Source: Antedon bifida (Eukaryota; Echinodermata; Crinoidea; Comatulida; Antedonidae). From it: a stretch of 64,000 bases of DNA. Shown in pieces: positions 1-14,600 of the stretch. Each line of letters begins with the position of its first letter. The first letter of the stretch is position 1. The stretch covers positions 27,031,409 to 27,095,408 of the forward strand of contig OY727093.1 of the NCBI GenBank assembly GCA_963402885.1, given 5' to 3'. A program made the translations under genes and the position numbers. The notes beneath the pieces were generated by a model. That model was not told the DNA's origin. It saw only the letters and a program-made list of their open reading frames with translations, and made no database searches.

Positions 1-264
1 CGCACTCTTTTTGCCCGATTTTTGTTTTCTTGACTTACTTTTCAACTCGAAATTACGTTATACGAGCACGTCAAAAGTGACAGGCTACGCACGTGGAAAT
101 TAAAAAAATATAAATGTTTTTAAACATTTCAACATTTTTAAACATGTTCAGTAATTTCGGTCAGTTGGTAGGTTGGTCGGTAAAAACTAATGAGCACGCG
201 ACTGCAGCCATCTATATGGCCTTGGTTCTAATGGTTCTAATAATGTTGAACATTCTGCGCAGTT

Positions 265-593
265 TGTTAAACTTGACTGAGAACCATACAACTTAGGGAT
301 GTACATATGATTTCAGAACAATCGCGAGGTTTACGATATCGCCGCGCGCGCTCGCCGTAAATTAATGCGACGTCACAAGTGCATGGCAAAATCGACCTCA
401 CTGTTGTTAACATACAAGAGATAGGTAGCATCACTAAAAATGATAATTTGATTGAATTCAACATTTATATTTTTTACGATTTATTTAAAAAGTGTGTTTA
501 CTGAAAAATGTTCGCGCAATTGTTCTGAAATCATAATATGTACATCCTTAATACGTTGTTAAAATATGGTTCTCGGTCAAGTTGTCCTTTAAC
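265..593. mobile_element. Palindromic MITE
   Basis: Inverted arms: TTGACTGAGAACCATA and GGATGTACATATGATTTCAG on the left, with complements at about 527-593. The loop has no coding content. Confidence 0.7.
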
Positions 594-3500
594 ACGCATT
601 TTAGCATCAATTTTTATTTAAGCTAGGTCCGAGTAATTTACCACTGACAAGCGACTGTTTGAACAACCCATTACTTGCCATTACGTCCTTGTGCTGCGTT
701 CAAGTGGGAACTTTCATTAATTCTAGCTAAAGTTATTGATTCATAATCAGTTCGTGGTTCATGAAATGAAACTGTCGGCGTTATACATTTTTAACATCAA
801 TGGCCGTCATACAATCGTAGTTATAATAGCTACACTATAAGCATAGACTGTCTGCTATTAAACTTTGATCCTTGGTATAAATTTTAAACAGGTTTTTATA
901 AAAGTGTTTATAATATTAGATGTATATTTCCATATACCGGTGCGGTATTTGAGATAATGTATTTTTTCTACTTGTGCACGTTTATGTTTAATATCAGTAG
1001 TATAAAGTAGATATCCATCATTATTATCATTATGATAGCTGGAAATATCGTCATCTTGATGAGTTCCTTAAAAAAATAAGCTGTGTACAATCATGACATT
1101 ATTATTAACTTAATCCTAAATTAACTGTAAATAGAAGTGGACGAATAATGGCAATTGGAAGCAATACAAATAGGACTATTATATTAATTTATTCATAACG
1201 CCATACACATGTACAATTCTGAATTAAAAAAGGTAAACAGTCATGTTCGTGAAGATAAATAATTTTATATCGTATATACAGTAGGCCTAATAATAATAAT
1301 AAATACTTTATTTTACACGGAAAAGCTTGTGTCACCATAAAGGTGTTCTTCTAAAAGGCCATGATCGTCAACAGTAATATATTACAAATTTAAAAAATAT
1401 TTTAAAAATAACAAGTTAGAGAACAAAAATATATAAACAGAAACCTTAATTACATTTATGCTAAGAGTACAATATGAATTACACCAATAATTTTGTAAGT
1501 TGTGGCATTTTGCACAGTAATAATTCACAGCTTGAATGTTGTGCAGTATTTGACTGCATGTTTTAGATTATATCATACTTTTATGTCGTTTATGTATTTA
1601 ATATAAAAATTGTAACTATTTTTGCCCAGAGCTTCTAAAATGTATCCGGTAAGTAATCTCTGTCTCACTATAAAGAAAAAAAAAGTTGCTCATGGGAATT
1701 CGAACCCCATATATCGACATGCAAAGTCTTATCCATCCGACTGCACGGGCGGCTCGGCGGAAAACGCTTGCATTAGCGAATTGTAGTTCAATTCTTACGT
1801 CACACCTTATTGACAATGGATATTCATGTTTATGTTCATTTGTGACGTCTCATGAAGTATACCCATCTTATGTCCGAAAAGAAATATCGCATCCCGGAAA
1901 TTTTTAGGGGAAGGGAAAATAAAATCCCTGTAACATGTCGTTTCTTGCGAAACATTGGTGGTGCTACCTATTTTTATGAACGTCACCACCGTTCACGATG
2001 TCCTTTGAAAACCCCGCGCCTACACGTCTATTTCTCCATGAATTAAGTAATTTGCATACTATGCGATATACTACCTAGATCAGTAGCATGAGTCAAAGAA
2101 GAATGGCCGTTTGAACACGTTTAACAGGTTATCAATTGAGTTGAGGATATATTTAGATTAAGATACCAAGATATTTATGGATAAGTATGGATTTACATTA
2201 CCAGTGTTTATAAGTACAAATTTTACGATACCAGCGGCTGTGGATAATTATAGTGGATATAGGATATCATCAATTTGCTTGTGGATATTTATAGGAATGT
2301 ACAATGGTACCGTGAGTTGTTATGATTTACACAGGGATTTTTATTTACATTGGATCGTGAAATAAACGTAAGTAACTTTATTTTTACAATATTAGTAATA
2401 AGTGCACAAACTCCTAAAGCTCAGATACAGGCATGACTTTTAAATATAATGTTTGGTTAATTGTACATAAATCAAATATTTGTAACAGAAATCAAGACGA
2501 AAAAAAAATGAATTTCCCTTAATATGGTCAAATACAAAAAACCAGAAAGACTTTTTTCAGTAGTTAGGTAGTTAACCTAATGTAATAACATGTCTGGTGA
2601 CTCCCTAGACGATGAAAAAAGATGGTGGATATACGGTTGATACTTTTTGCTATAGCATGAAAATAAAAATATGAAGTTGAATAAAAATATCAGAAATGTA
2701 ATATTCAAGTTATATTACCTATATTTAGTCATCTGATAACATTTTTTACCACACCGTTTATTTTTCATAGCTTTTTAAAATGCCTCTCTATTTACAAAAT
2801 TTGTGTACAAAAGAATAGAGATTTTACTGTGTAATTTGAACTATCCCCCCACTGATAAGAAAGTGCTTATTTTCAACAAGCTCGTGTAACACAAATAAAA
2901 TCTCAAAAATTATGAAACATAGGGGAAACTATAGATCGATAATTATTGGAATGTATGATCAATAAATTTTTTTTTCCCGCACCTGGCCTTTAAGAACGAT
3001 GTTTTTAGAAACTGGATTAATTAAGTTTTACTAAAAAGTAAAACCGTTTCCTCATTTGGTAGTGAATGGTTTTCAGTTAGTTATTTACACACAACATAAT
3101 TCTATAGGTGGAAGTGCAGATGCGGTCAGTTTCGTTTTTTTTTTTCCGTTGATTCAATATTCTGAGCCGAGGGAAGATTCAAATCGCGTTTCTCTTTAAA
3201 AAGAAAACGGTTTTTGAGATACGGGTTGGGTAGGTTTGGCCATATTTGGCCAGTATGCGTACATTTTTATGGCCAGTGGGTGTACCTGATACTTCACAAT
3301 ATGACCAGTATAGATTATTGCGCAATATTTTAAATGGCAGCGCCCGTGTGTGGAATACGTATAATGCGACAGAGGGCGCTTACACATGAATGTTTTTAGA
3401 GTGCCACCTTGTTTAGGGTGCGTGCTTCACATGGTTATCGTATTTTAAAGACACGGAACAAAATCGTTCAATGTAGGCCTGGTTACATTTTGATATTATA

Positions 3501-3710
3501 ACAAAAATCCTGTTTCAGCTTAAATATATGCTTTCATTTATTCTAATCCTATGTTGTCTTAAGATCTGTGTTTAAAAGTATCTTAAATGTGTTTCATTAC
3601 GCAGAAAATATGCATACATTTTTAATTGCAGTCCTAATAAATAAATATTTCCCTTTTGATATTTGGTATTTTTTCAAGAAATAACACAAATATAAATAAC
3701 ATGACATGAT
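594..3710. other. Gene-poor stretch
   Basis: Apart from the SINE at 1684-1905 and a LINE-like tail at 1285-1420, no coding pattern, splice-bounded frame or strong repeat was seen. Confidence 0.5.
1684..1905 (-). mobile_element. tRNA-derived SINE, copy 1
   Basis: On the minus strand there is a tRNA-like head with box A (GTGCAGTCGGATGG) and a T-arm/box B (GGGGTTCGAATTCCC). Its flank on the other side matches the copy at 47195-47420. The tRNA part is not a credible functional tRNA. Confidence 0.6.
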
Positions 3711-4802
3711 AACAGGATAACTTTTAATGACGGATATTAGCCAATAACATCAGTTAAAACTGTATTGTACAAGAAATATTTTATTTAGGCCTAAATACAA
3801 TTTAAAACAACGCCTCTCTTGTGAATAAAACTGATTGTTGTCAACGTTTATAGACGTCTATGGTTGTTATAGCATAATATGTGTTTTAAAATAACTATAG
3901 TAAGGCATTTAATGAATAGGCAAACTGCCTTAAAATTTGACATGTTTCTAGACATTATTCTCATCATCAGAGCAGAAAACAATGCCTAGAGTTATACTTA
4001 TATACCAATAGGACAGGTTGTAAGTAAATAAGGAAGTAATTAGCATGATAAAACAACAAGGAACGTAAGCAACAAACAATCATATGGCAAGCGTGACGCC
4101 TAAGTTATAGATTTGTTTGTTCAAGGAAGGTTTACTCCATATGCGTTTTGTGATGAAAATATATGTTGTTTGTTCTTTGAAACTAAGACGTTGATATAAT
4201 AATAATCCCAGAATTACTGTGTACAACAATGGAGGAAATATACAACATACTACGTTATGTATGCTTAAATAGTTTTTCTTATATTTTTGTGTTTTCAGTT
4301 TAAGTGTTTACTCGAGTTTGTTGAAGTATGTTTAGTACACTACAACTACCGCAAACATTGTTGTTTACGACTACTTTACTACTACTTTTTACAAATACGT
4401 CACCCATAGTTCTAATAAATATTCTAAGGATTATTCATTTTCCTCCCAAATTTGTCAATTTACATTTATACATTTATCATACCCATCGACCGGACGCAAA
4501 GCAACGACAGTTAGACTCAATCAGCAAAACGCAACTTATTTTTAGTGCGCTTAAGTGTTTTCGTTTCGTCAAAATGAAAACAGGCTTTACTGATTACTTA
4601 CTTAATAACAGGGAAAAATGAAATTTCAATTTCACTCTTCTCTGCTTAATAACCACTACCAATATACTTATTTGAATTGTGTGCAAAAAATAACATTCCT
4701 TCTAAACATTTATTCAAAATATTTTGTCTTCTACTGGTGTTTTAGAATTGCTTTCAATGCTATCATTAGCACTAGTTATGAGAAATCTCTATATTATAAT
4801 TA

Positions 4803-4984
4803 TTATTTTCCAAAACAAGCATCATCACTGTCATAATCATCACTCTCTTCGTCACTTTTATTAGATTCATTCTTATCTTCTTCTTCTTCTGATGGAATTG
4901 AACTTTCTTCATCGGTAGATTCGTCATCAGATTCGATTTCGTCATCACTTGATTTTTCCGATTCAATTTCTGATTCACTTTCCT
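4803..4984 (-). CDS. Acidic terminal exon, distal tandem copy
   Basis: Near-identical second copy of the acidic exon, 640 bp further down, with the same acceptor, open frame, stop (4803-4805) and AATAAA (4709-4714). The few base differences seen do not break the frame. It could serve as an alternative last exon or be a recent silent duplicate. Confidence 0.5.
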
Positions 4985-5442
4985 CTAAGAAATTATATTT
5001 AAAATATATAAACAGGATAACTTTTAATGACGGATATTAGCCAATAACATCAGTTAAAACTGTATTGTACAAGAAATATTTTATTTAGGCCTAAATACAA
5101 TTTAAAACAACGCCTCTCTTGTGAATAAAACTGATTGTTGTCAACGACAGTTAGACTCAATCACCAAAACGCAACTTATTTTTAGTGCGCTTAAGTGTTT
5201 TCGTTTCGTCAAAATGAAAACAGGCTTTACTGATTACTTACTTAATAACAGGGAAAAATGAAATTTCAATTTCACTCTTCTCTGCTTAATAACCACTACC
5301 AATATACTTATTTGAATTGTGTGCAAAAAATAACATTCCTTCTAAACATTTATTCAAAATATTTTGTCTTCTACTGGTGTTTTAGAATTGCTTTCAATGC
5401 TATCCTTAGCACTAGTTATGAGAAATCTCTATATTATAATTA

Positions 5443-5624
5443 TTATTTTCCAAAACAAGCATCATCACTGTCATAATCATCACTCTCTTCGTCACTTTTA
5501 TTAGATTCATTCTTATCTTCTTCTTCTTCTGATGGAATTGAACTTTCTTCATCGGTAGATTCGTCATCTGATTCGATTTCGTCATCACTTGATTTTTCCG
5601 ATTCAATTTCTGATTCACTTTCCT
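5443..5624 (-). CDS. Acidic terminal exon, proximal copy (stop codon 5443-5445)
   Basis: A 60-codon reading frame after a ttcttag acceptor. It is dominated by Ser, Asp and Glu (SSDDEIESDDESTDEESS, then PSEEEEDK), ends DDYDSDDACFGK and stops at TAA. It starts in phase 1, the phase left open by the last tail exon (donor at 7341), and the split codon G|AG gives Glu, so it probably completes the receptor C-terminus. An AATAAA lies downstream on the minus strand (5349-5354). Many casein-kinase-2-like acidic Ser sites. Without transcript data it could instead belong to another gene. Confidence 0.6.
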
Positions 5625-8600
5625 CTAAGAAATTATATTTAAAATATATAAACAGGATTTATCAATATCAAAATGTAATTTGAAGAGGATTGTATAGGCA
5701 CCCGATTATCGGTACTGTATCGACACGATGCCCAGTACCATGTAATTCAGCATCACATGTATTTCAAGTGTATTTCCTAGTAGGCCTATCATATAACATA
5801 ACCCAACCTTTAACATAACTACGTTATATAAATGAGATGCAGCTGTAGACCTATTACCAAATTTTCCTATTATACTGGGCAAATATTGTATTATTTGGAG
5901 ATACAGCACTGGGTTGATTTAGACATATGGATATGTTATAAATAGTAAGACAGACTATTCAAATATTTAAAAATAGAGTGTATTGCTATGTCATATCTTT
6001 GTCATAGTATATTGATTATATTCAATAGTATACAAATAATGAATGTTTATGAGTGTAATGGTACAAATAATGGCTGTAGCCTCGTTGATATATAACCTTT
6101 CATCATTCACCAAATGCCATTATTTGTACCATTACACGAATATAAAACATTCATTATTTGTTTTATATAACATCTAAATAGATTCCTGTCATTTGAATCA
6201 AATAAGGTAAGGTAGCCCTAGCCAAAGGCCTACATTTCATTCACATTGATTAAAAACACTAACATTTGGTTTTTAATATTATATTAGATGTTATATTTAT
6301 TTTTTTTATTATCTTTTGTGGATAACTACCACATTTATTCATTCATTGTTACAGAAACAACAATTACAGAATCTCATATATATATTTACATTATTTTCTG
6401 CATTTTTTTGTTATGTTATCTATTACAAAATATATTGCATGTTTAATGAAAAAAGTTGTTTAGTTATGAAACGTTTGTTAACTTATTTATCATAATTTGT
6501 GTATCTTTCAGTTTATATATTTGTATTTGATTTGCCCTTTAGATGGGAAATGCTTAACAAGTGGTGTTATATTTATATGGATTTTATAAAAACACCTACT
6601 TTAGTGTTAATTATGTCAACAAACGACCTAACAATCTTAGGCCTAGCAAGGCTAAAACGCCTAGACTAGGCCTAGCCTAATACTAGCATGGCCTAGGCTA
6701 GACCTAGTAGCCTAGTACTAGCTTGGCTGAAAGGCAAAACTTCGACAGACAATTGGAACTTATCTAGGCTAATTATGGTTTTTCCAACAATTACACGTCT
6801 TGTAGGGATGTCCCCATTAATTAATCAAAATCCTAAAAACGATCTAAAGCTAATTTAAATGCCTTTTGAATGAAATTAGTACATATATGTCCAAATCGTA
6901 CACAAATATCTGCTGCTGTTGCATATCTCGCGGTGGCGTTTACAAATGAAACTGAGACCAGACGACAGGTGGCGCTGTTGTATTTCACAGTACAGAGCCA
7001 TATCATAGGATAATTTGTGTACTAGATTTTTTTTCATCCGCGAAACGTTTTTTTTTCGTACACAAATATTTAAAAGAGAAACGAAACTGAGGCCAGACGA
7101 CAGGTGGCGATGTTCTATTTCACAGTACAGAGCCATATCATAGGATAATTTGTGTACTAGATTTTTTTTTCATCCGCGAGACGTTTTTTTTTTCGTACAC
7201 AAATATGTTTCAAAAAGTACTATTAAACGATCGTTTAATAGTGCGTACTATTGCACGCCATGTGAACCACAATCGTTCAATCAAATGACAGGAATTTATT
7301 TAGGTGTTATATAATACTGTATATGTCATGAATTACTTACCGTTTTCCATGCTGCCTGACTCCACGTGACGTTCATCTTCTATGACTGCAATGCAAAATA
7401 GTTTTAAAACATAATATTATCATAACACACCTGAATGTATTATTGATTGTGTTTGCGTGCCGTTTGGTTATTAGTTCTACCTTACGGAAAAATTATATAT
7501 AATTACGATAATTAATGGTTATAATGCATGTTCAACTTTCTGTGAACATTTTGAAAACACCCCGTGTCCAAAATTGGACCGCTTCCTTTCTAATTAGCCT
7601 AGCTTCCGGACTAGTCTTACACAATGCTTCAAGGTAAGCAGCGGATTATTTGAATAAAAGTTTACTTTAGGACAGAGGTGTGTTATAACAAAAATAATGC
7701 ATTATTTTAATTCGTCGAACGGAGAGAATATTTCATTCCTTTAAATATTAATTAATTAAAATATTAAAAATACTCCTCCCCGTCTCATTAAATAGAGCTG
7801 TCAATCTTTCAACTCATAAAATAGGCCTATTTGTTACCATCTAACTCATAAAAATGTATTACTTGTTATTATGACTGTGAACAAAATTAATTAAAACAGT
7901 GTTTACATCCACATAATGGAACCATGGAGGTAAAAAATTATTTATATTATTTATTTTTTACCTCCATGATGGAACATGATACAGGGTATGCTCAAGATAT
8001 GGTACAATTTGTACTGTTATATCGGTCATCTTGTGAGGACAAGTACAAAATGTTTACATGTCTCTGGCTTGTTACTTAGCATGTACACCGGGTTAATACG
8101 TATTCACAACCAACCCACATTATAAATCTTTCTCTCTATTTATACCCGTTTATGCATTACGTCATTCATCAATATTAATAAAGCATAACAAATTAGAACA
8201 GCGCCATCACAGTACTTCTGGCAATTATGTTTCATTAATATTATATTTGCAATTCACACATTTCATTTATTACAGTATTCACATAACGAATAGTCATCAC
8301 TTTAAAAAACAAACTTCATGCTATTTTACCTTTGTCTAACTCAGTAGCCGATTGTCCTTCAAAACACTCAATGTAACTTTCATTATCTGTTCAAATGAAT
8401 AAAATATAATAATAATGTATTACATTTTCCATAACACGTACCTTTGTACAAACGGTTAAACACAGATAGTAAACAACTAAACACAACAATCATACAGAAC
8501 AAAAATGTTGCAATATTTTGTTAAAGTAATTACAAATAGGCCTAATACGAATTCAGAACAATACAATTTCGATTCCGAAAAATGGAAAAGGACTTTGTGA

Positions 8601-11600
8601 TCATTTATGTCACATTTATTCTTAATTGGTTGGTTGGTGAAGTACGAAGTTTAATATTTTAAACACGCAAATTACAAAATACTAACCTGTTCCAATGTCT
8701 ATGCCTATTGATGATTCACTACCCTGTAAAGTAAACAAAACATATATTAAAATACGTCATAATGATTGAGATAATTCAGCAGTAACAATACAATGATGCC
8801 GTATGCGTCGTCTAGCGTTATTTGTTCTTCCCCTCTTTTTCTCCCCCAGGTCTTGTCATTTATACTACGTACGTATGATATACATTCTTCTATCAACTCC
8901 CAGATTCTCTGACCTCCCTGCTTCTATTATCTCCCTGCTTCTCATCATCATAAAATAATAACTTACAAGTTTGGTGTCAATCGTTGAAGACCGAGTTAAC
9001 ATTTGTCGGTTTATTCGTCTAACCTCACGCATCTACAATAAAAAAAAAACAATGCAAGTTTGTATTAAATTTTATAACACACCCAAGTAGATTATTGCCA
9101 TTTATTGGAGGATTAATCATGAATTAAATATTCTATTGAACTCTTAATTACATCATCGAGAGTGCAATATCATATTGTGTATCGTGAGTAGGTACTGCTT
9201 TGTTTTCATTTTTTCACACAGAGTGATGATCACGTTCGATCAACATGTAGTGTGCGCCGTCTAAGATGTTCTATTCCGCGTCCAAAATTGCGCTGCCTCT
9301 TCGTAGGGTTAGGTTAATGAAAGTTTATAATTCTTATTCGTGCAATGAACAGATAATTTCATTTGGTGAAATATGAAAATGTATGCTATTTCATATCTTT
9401 CACCGCATTAAATGATTTGTTCCATTGCATTCATAAACATTCATTATTGGTATACTACATTATTATAAAGTTAATACGGGAGCAAAATGTTTCTCAACGC
9501 ATGTAACTAAAATGTTTTTGTAATACTTGAGCACGCACAGATATATTTGTTTACAAAGTGGGCGGAGATTGCGCGTTGTATGTTGGAAAATAGAGTAAAG
9601 TTAACGTTTACGTTTAGTCGATTCACGACTTCCTATAGAGGGCGGAAAGATACATTGCCATGGAAAGAGACACTGTGTTCAAAAAGATTGTTTGACAGAA
9701 ATTCATGTCATCCATGGTAGCACCAACTAAATGTATAAAAACAATTTTTGTGTTTTTACTACTGTAAACAAATGTTAAAGAATCATATACAACTAATTGC
9801 AAGCAGTATCTTAAACCATAGGCATACCTCATACGAACAGTAGCAATATAGTGCAACAAGTATACCATTTGATGCAAATAATAAACTGAAAATCAACCAA
9901 AATATGTATTCATCATCCGCCATTACCGCAAACATCCACGTAAATATGAAAAATGGAGACAAGAAACAGCTGCATTCTATACAGCGCCTGTAAAAGAAAA
10001 CAAATAATAGCTAGTTAGCATTATATTTTTCCCTCAACTTAATCACTTTGCTCAAGAAGTCGATTCATTTTAAGAAAAGAATAGTCCAAAACATCTTTTT
10101 ACATCTGAGGACACTATAAACTTTTTAAAATTAAATGATCATCACAAACACAAGCTTGATCTTTGCATGTAATAGTCAATTTGCTTTACAGTATATCATG
10201 ATTTTAAAAACTTACCGTACTTGTGCTACTAAATATTCTTTTCGCTTCTTCCCATCAAATTTTGTCATAAATATTATTCCGATAAATATTATCCGAATCT
10301 GGAATAAAACAAAATTTACAATGAAAACTTGACATAAATCACTGTGATACGAAATAAGTGTTTCTAATGTTGATAGTGTGGGAACATTTATTAATGAATA
10401 CAAAACTAAATAAAACTGCTTACAAGAATCAACGTCATTGCTGGGAAGATAAATGCAACCAAACTTCCAGTTTCAAACTTCAACCAGCATCTATAAAATG
10501 TAAATGACGTAAATTATATGAAAATTAAGTAAAACAGACCAAACCGTCCTTAAACGGTTGAAAATGTGAAAAATAAGTCGATTCTAATCATTTAAGCGGC
10601 TCGCTATAAATACCTGCATTGTATTGTTTACAAGTAAGTAAGTAAATTTATTGTCATTTGTAAAGATATAAAAAACATTTACATTGAAATGAATTAAACG
10701 GTTCGGCTAACAACAAATACATAGAACTTAAACTAAACCCTTTTTACGAGAGGCCGTTCGACGGGAGCTACTTATGTAGTACGTTGTTTTTCTCTTTTTC
10801 AAAACTCATAAACCATAAGACAAACAATGACCTGTTTTAATGTTCAATTTAAAATATATATATATGCATATATAAATCCAAAGGCAAATTACTGAAAAAA
10901 TGACAATGCTGTGGGTATCAGTGGCTGGATGTCAATGAATATACAACAACGGGCAACAATAGACCCATCATCAGTGCAATTTTATATGCATATATAATAT
11001 AGGCCTATATTACAAAACTTTTTTTTGCTTACCCACTTATTTCGTTATAACCATAATGAATACCAAAGAATATGGCCGATAGACATGCCGCTCCACCCCA
11101 TCCACAGATTAGGTAGCCTGGTTTCTTAGATATACCTGAACCTTCAAATCGAATTTTGGTTTTTAACATGTAGAAATATATGCATTCGACAATCAACCAC
11201 ATCAGGATTGCCATGTAGAAGAAATGTATCAAAACTCCAAACGTGGTGCACAGAATCTACAAATAAAACAAAAATAATGATGTCTTATGATGTGTTGTGT
11301 GTTGTTACCTGTGTGCGCACCGCCGCTCCTAGTTTGGTTTTTAGAATCAGCCGGCGTTATCTATCTATTTATATCTATCCCGTGATGCCAACATATCTAT
11401 ATTTTGACATCGAACTGGCTTTCGAAAATATACATAAAACGAAAATAAAGTCACGTTTGTACGCGACTAAAAAGTAAACATATCCTATACGTATATGCAA
11501 TGCTCCCATTTCTTTCAGGTGTTGCGCACGCTATTTGGGATAAACCTTATCATCGTGTACGTACGCTGTAGTCCATAGTCTCTGAACTGATGATAAATGC

Positions 11601-14600
11601 AACAATCAATAACAACGCACCAACCAACAAGTTGCAATATATAAATACTGACACAGGTCCTTTGAAAAGTCCCCTGAAGAAAAGAAAAGAGTATCAATTC
11701 GTGACAAAACGAATGCTATAAAAAATATGAAGAATATTAATAATGTATTTGTTTAATAAAATGTATCAGGTTAACATTAGAGTTTTATTTGTGTGGGAGT
11801 CATTATTTCCCGTACATTCTAACAATTATCATAATTCTGTTTAAAAAACAACTTTGCCGATAAATGGTCAGAAGAAAAAAATGCAGATTTGTTTGTATCG
11901 TCTGTTGACGACAGAGTACACCAGCCCTGCCATGCCAGAATGGATTTGAATCTAAATTCAATTGAACAATGTCCTAATGGTATTACTGTACCTAATTTAA
12001 TAATGAGTAATTCTTACCAAATAAAATGTATGACTTTCAAGACATATATACATCCAATGATTGACATGAGACATATGATATAAATTCCTATACGTTCTGC
12101 TAAACTTTTAAAGTCGAATTCCTACAAAAAAAATAACACTATTAAATCCCACTCAAAAACAAGAGGAAATGTAACATTAACATTATTTTTAGAAAATGCT
12201 TTTGAGGTGTATCATTAAAGATGTATTATCCCTTGAAACACAACAAATGAAGGTCAAAATATTCTAAATTTAAATTGACCATATCAAAGTAATATTAAAG
12301 TTTTCACTTTAAGTCGAAAATTCGACAAGTTTACGTTATTATCAGGTAAATTAATCTGATTACATTTCGTCTGGAAAATCATCGCGAGCGAAAGTAAACA
12401 AAGATTTCAAACCACGAGTATGTATGATGCTAATTATGATTGTTTACAACTCGTCACGGTTGAGAAGGTATTTTTACACAGATCACGAGAAAGTTTTATG
12501 ATTATGCATACAGAGTAGCCAAACAAGCGCGTTGCATTATGAGATACGTTTTGATCGAAAACTTTGACTGGAAGTCAAAGTTATTTTTTGAACAAAAAAA
12601 CGTCTGTATTTCAGTTAAATGATTTTTTTCCGACTAATTTTTGGTGAAAGTTAATAACTATTATGATACTTCAAAATGACCCACTTTTTTTCGAAATCTT
12701 TTTTTTTTAATTTTTGGAATTAGTCAAGGGGACAATACATCTTTAAATAATAATTGCTATAAAACAAATCTATATTATATAAATTGTTTTATAACAATCT
12801 GCTGTCGTAAAGTATCAACATATTTTGACTAAATCTGCTGCTTCTGTGATGGCGTTGTGTGTTCGTATAATAACAGTATAAAGCTACGAGGGCTAACTGA
12901 TCGTTGGTCACAAGAGGCGTATTAGCCCATGTTATATTCCCACACCCAATAAGTTTCCGATTTTGGCCAAACATTTGTACTATCGTACATCTTTTACAAA
13001 ATTCTGAATTAAATAAACTATATAGATCTTGTACAGAATTAAACACACAACAAAAACAAAAGTATCCAATCAAATGACACGGACATTCTCCGAGTATATT
13101 GTGTTATTAAAACAAAACAATAATACGGTTGATACTATTATGCCCTAGGTAATAGGTTAAATTATAATTAAAAGTTGAATGACAAAGGTTACCTTATGTA
13201 AATTGACATTTTATTTTTTAAAACATGATAAAAAAAAAGACGTACGCTATATTTTTCCGCTGGCACAAAAATTCCGAAAGTGGTTGTGTGTTCACAACGA
13301 CATTCCACCCGTGACATGGTCTCAATGACGTCAGTGCGCCTGCAGCCTGATGTAGACCATTTACTAAAAATGTAAAAATATACTCAAAGACTATTAATCC
13401 AGTTGTTTCCTCAGTTATGGGATATATTACGAGATATCCACTTCAGTTCGTCAATACTTTACAGAAATGTTTATAGTACGGTAGGCCTATATAAAATTGA
13501 AAAATAAAATAAAAAATAAACATGCGACTGAATAATAATAATAAAAATCTTTCTTTCAAAAATAGATTAGTTGGGTTTTTTCGAGAGGTCGGATGTATAA
13601 GAAATTAATTTTACTTTAGTGTTTGCCATGATACTGTACTTAAAATATGCGATCGTATGTAGAGATATTTAAAAGGCAGCATAGTATTAGATGCAATACA
13701 ATAAAGAAATGAAATATTCATACATTGAACTAAAGATGACGGACTGGACGTTACTAATATAAACCTTCAGGAAAATTTACACAGACGAGCGGTAACAATA
13801 AGGGATAAGCGGGAAACATTGGTCTCTGCTATTTCGTACGACCATCTACACAAAACGTGGAGCGGACGGTCGGTTTGGCGGAAACCCGCTCAGGATAGAT
13901 ACTATTCTACGTGGAGAAAACTACGCGGGATTCCGCCTACCATTACCGCTCGCCTGTGTAATACTCGAATTTTTAAATTGGCTTTAGACGGGATGCGAAA
14001 TATGTTGTAGGTGACAATTGCCGATTGCCACTCCCGAATATTTTACCACCGTTTGGACACTTGGCTGACTTTTATCTGTGTTTATTAAAACTTTACCTGT
14101 CACCTTCGTCCCAGAAACTACATACAGCATGTTCCTTGTAGTATAATTTGTCTTCATGTGTTTCCTGCAATCATTTAACAAATACAATTATTTGAAAAGA
14201 GCTTATTTAAATCAGATAGCATTGATACGAGTGATGGATTATTTATAATGTATGAGATTAACTTACTATAGAACGCTAGAAGTTCATTTAGTGGACGCTT
14301 ACCATGCTGCTTAGTAAAACAGTGAAGGCTTACTTTCAGTAAACAATGCCAAACTATCAAACTCCAGTTTCATTTTCAGATTGTAGTTGGCGGTTTTGTA
14401 TTAACAGACAGTTGCTGTTTATTGACTATCAGTAATGGTTTAATGTCACATGTTTAATTTAAATGGAAAATGTAGAAACCAAATTAAATATTTATTGTTT
14501 ATGGTCGAGACCCAAGTTAAGTCAAATCATTTTACTTACAATTGATAGTTCCATGGAATAGTCAATAGCGACTGAGTGTTTTGAGGTGTTTGAAGCGACC

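Larger units (their letters stand above)
3711..5658. repeat. Tandem duplication carrying the acidic exon
   Basis: Block A (3711-3846, 136 bp) recurs at 5011-5146. Block B (about 4505-5010), which contains the acidic exon, recurs at about 5145-5650. The layout is A, 658 bp unique, B, A', B'. It reads as a 1.3-kb tandem duplication in which one copy lost (or the other gained) 658 bp. The copies are almost identical, so the event is recent. Confidence 0.9.

Noticed and set aside
1684..1760. tRNA gene on the minus strand
   Set aside because: Box A and box B are present, but the acceptor and anticodon stems do not pair well, and a second diverged copy with the same flank exists, so it is a SINE head.
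4618..5476. Duplicated 72-codon plus-strand frames
   Set aside because: They lie opposite the 3' end of the acidic exon and its AATAAA. The duplication is of DNA, and the frame has no protein-like features.
12789..13073. Minus-strand frame of 94 codons between the GPS and TM1
   Set aside because: The GPS exon (donor at 13246) joins TM1 (acceptor at 12121) in frame without it, and it has no receptor-like sequence.
13984..14187. Minus-strand frame ending GNCHLQHISHPV as the second half of the GPS
   Set aside because: It resembles C-x-H-L but is in a different frame from the CSFWDEGDR exon and reads through its donor. The exon at 13246-13339 fits phase and motif better.
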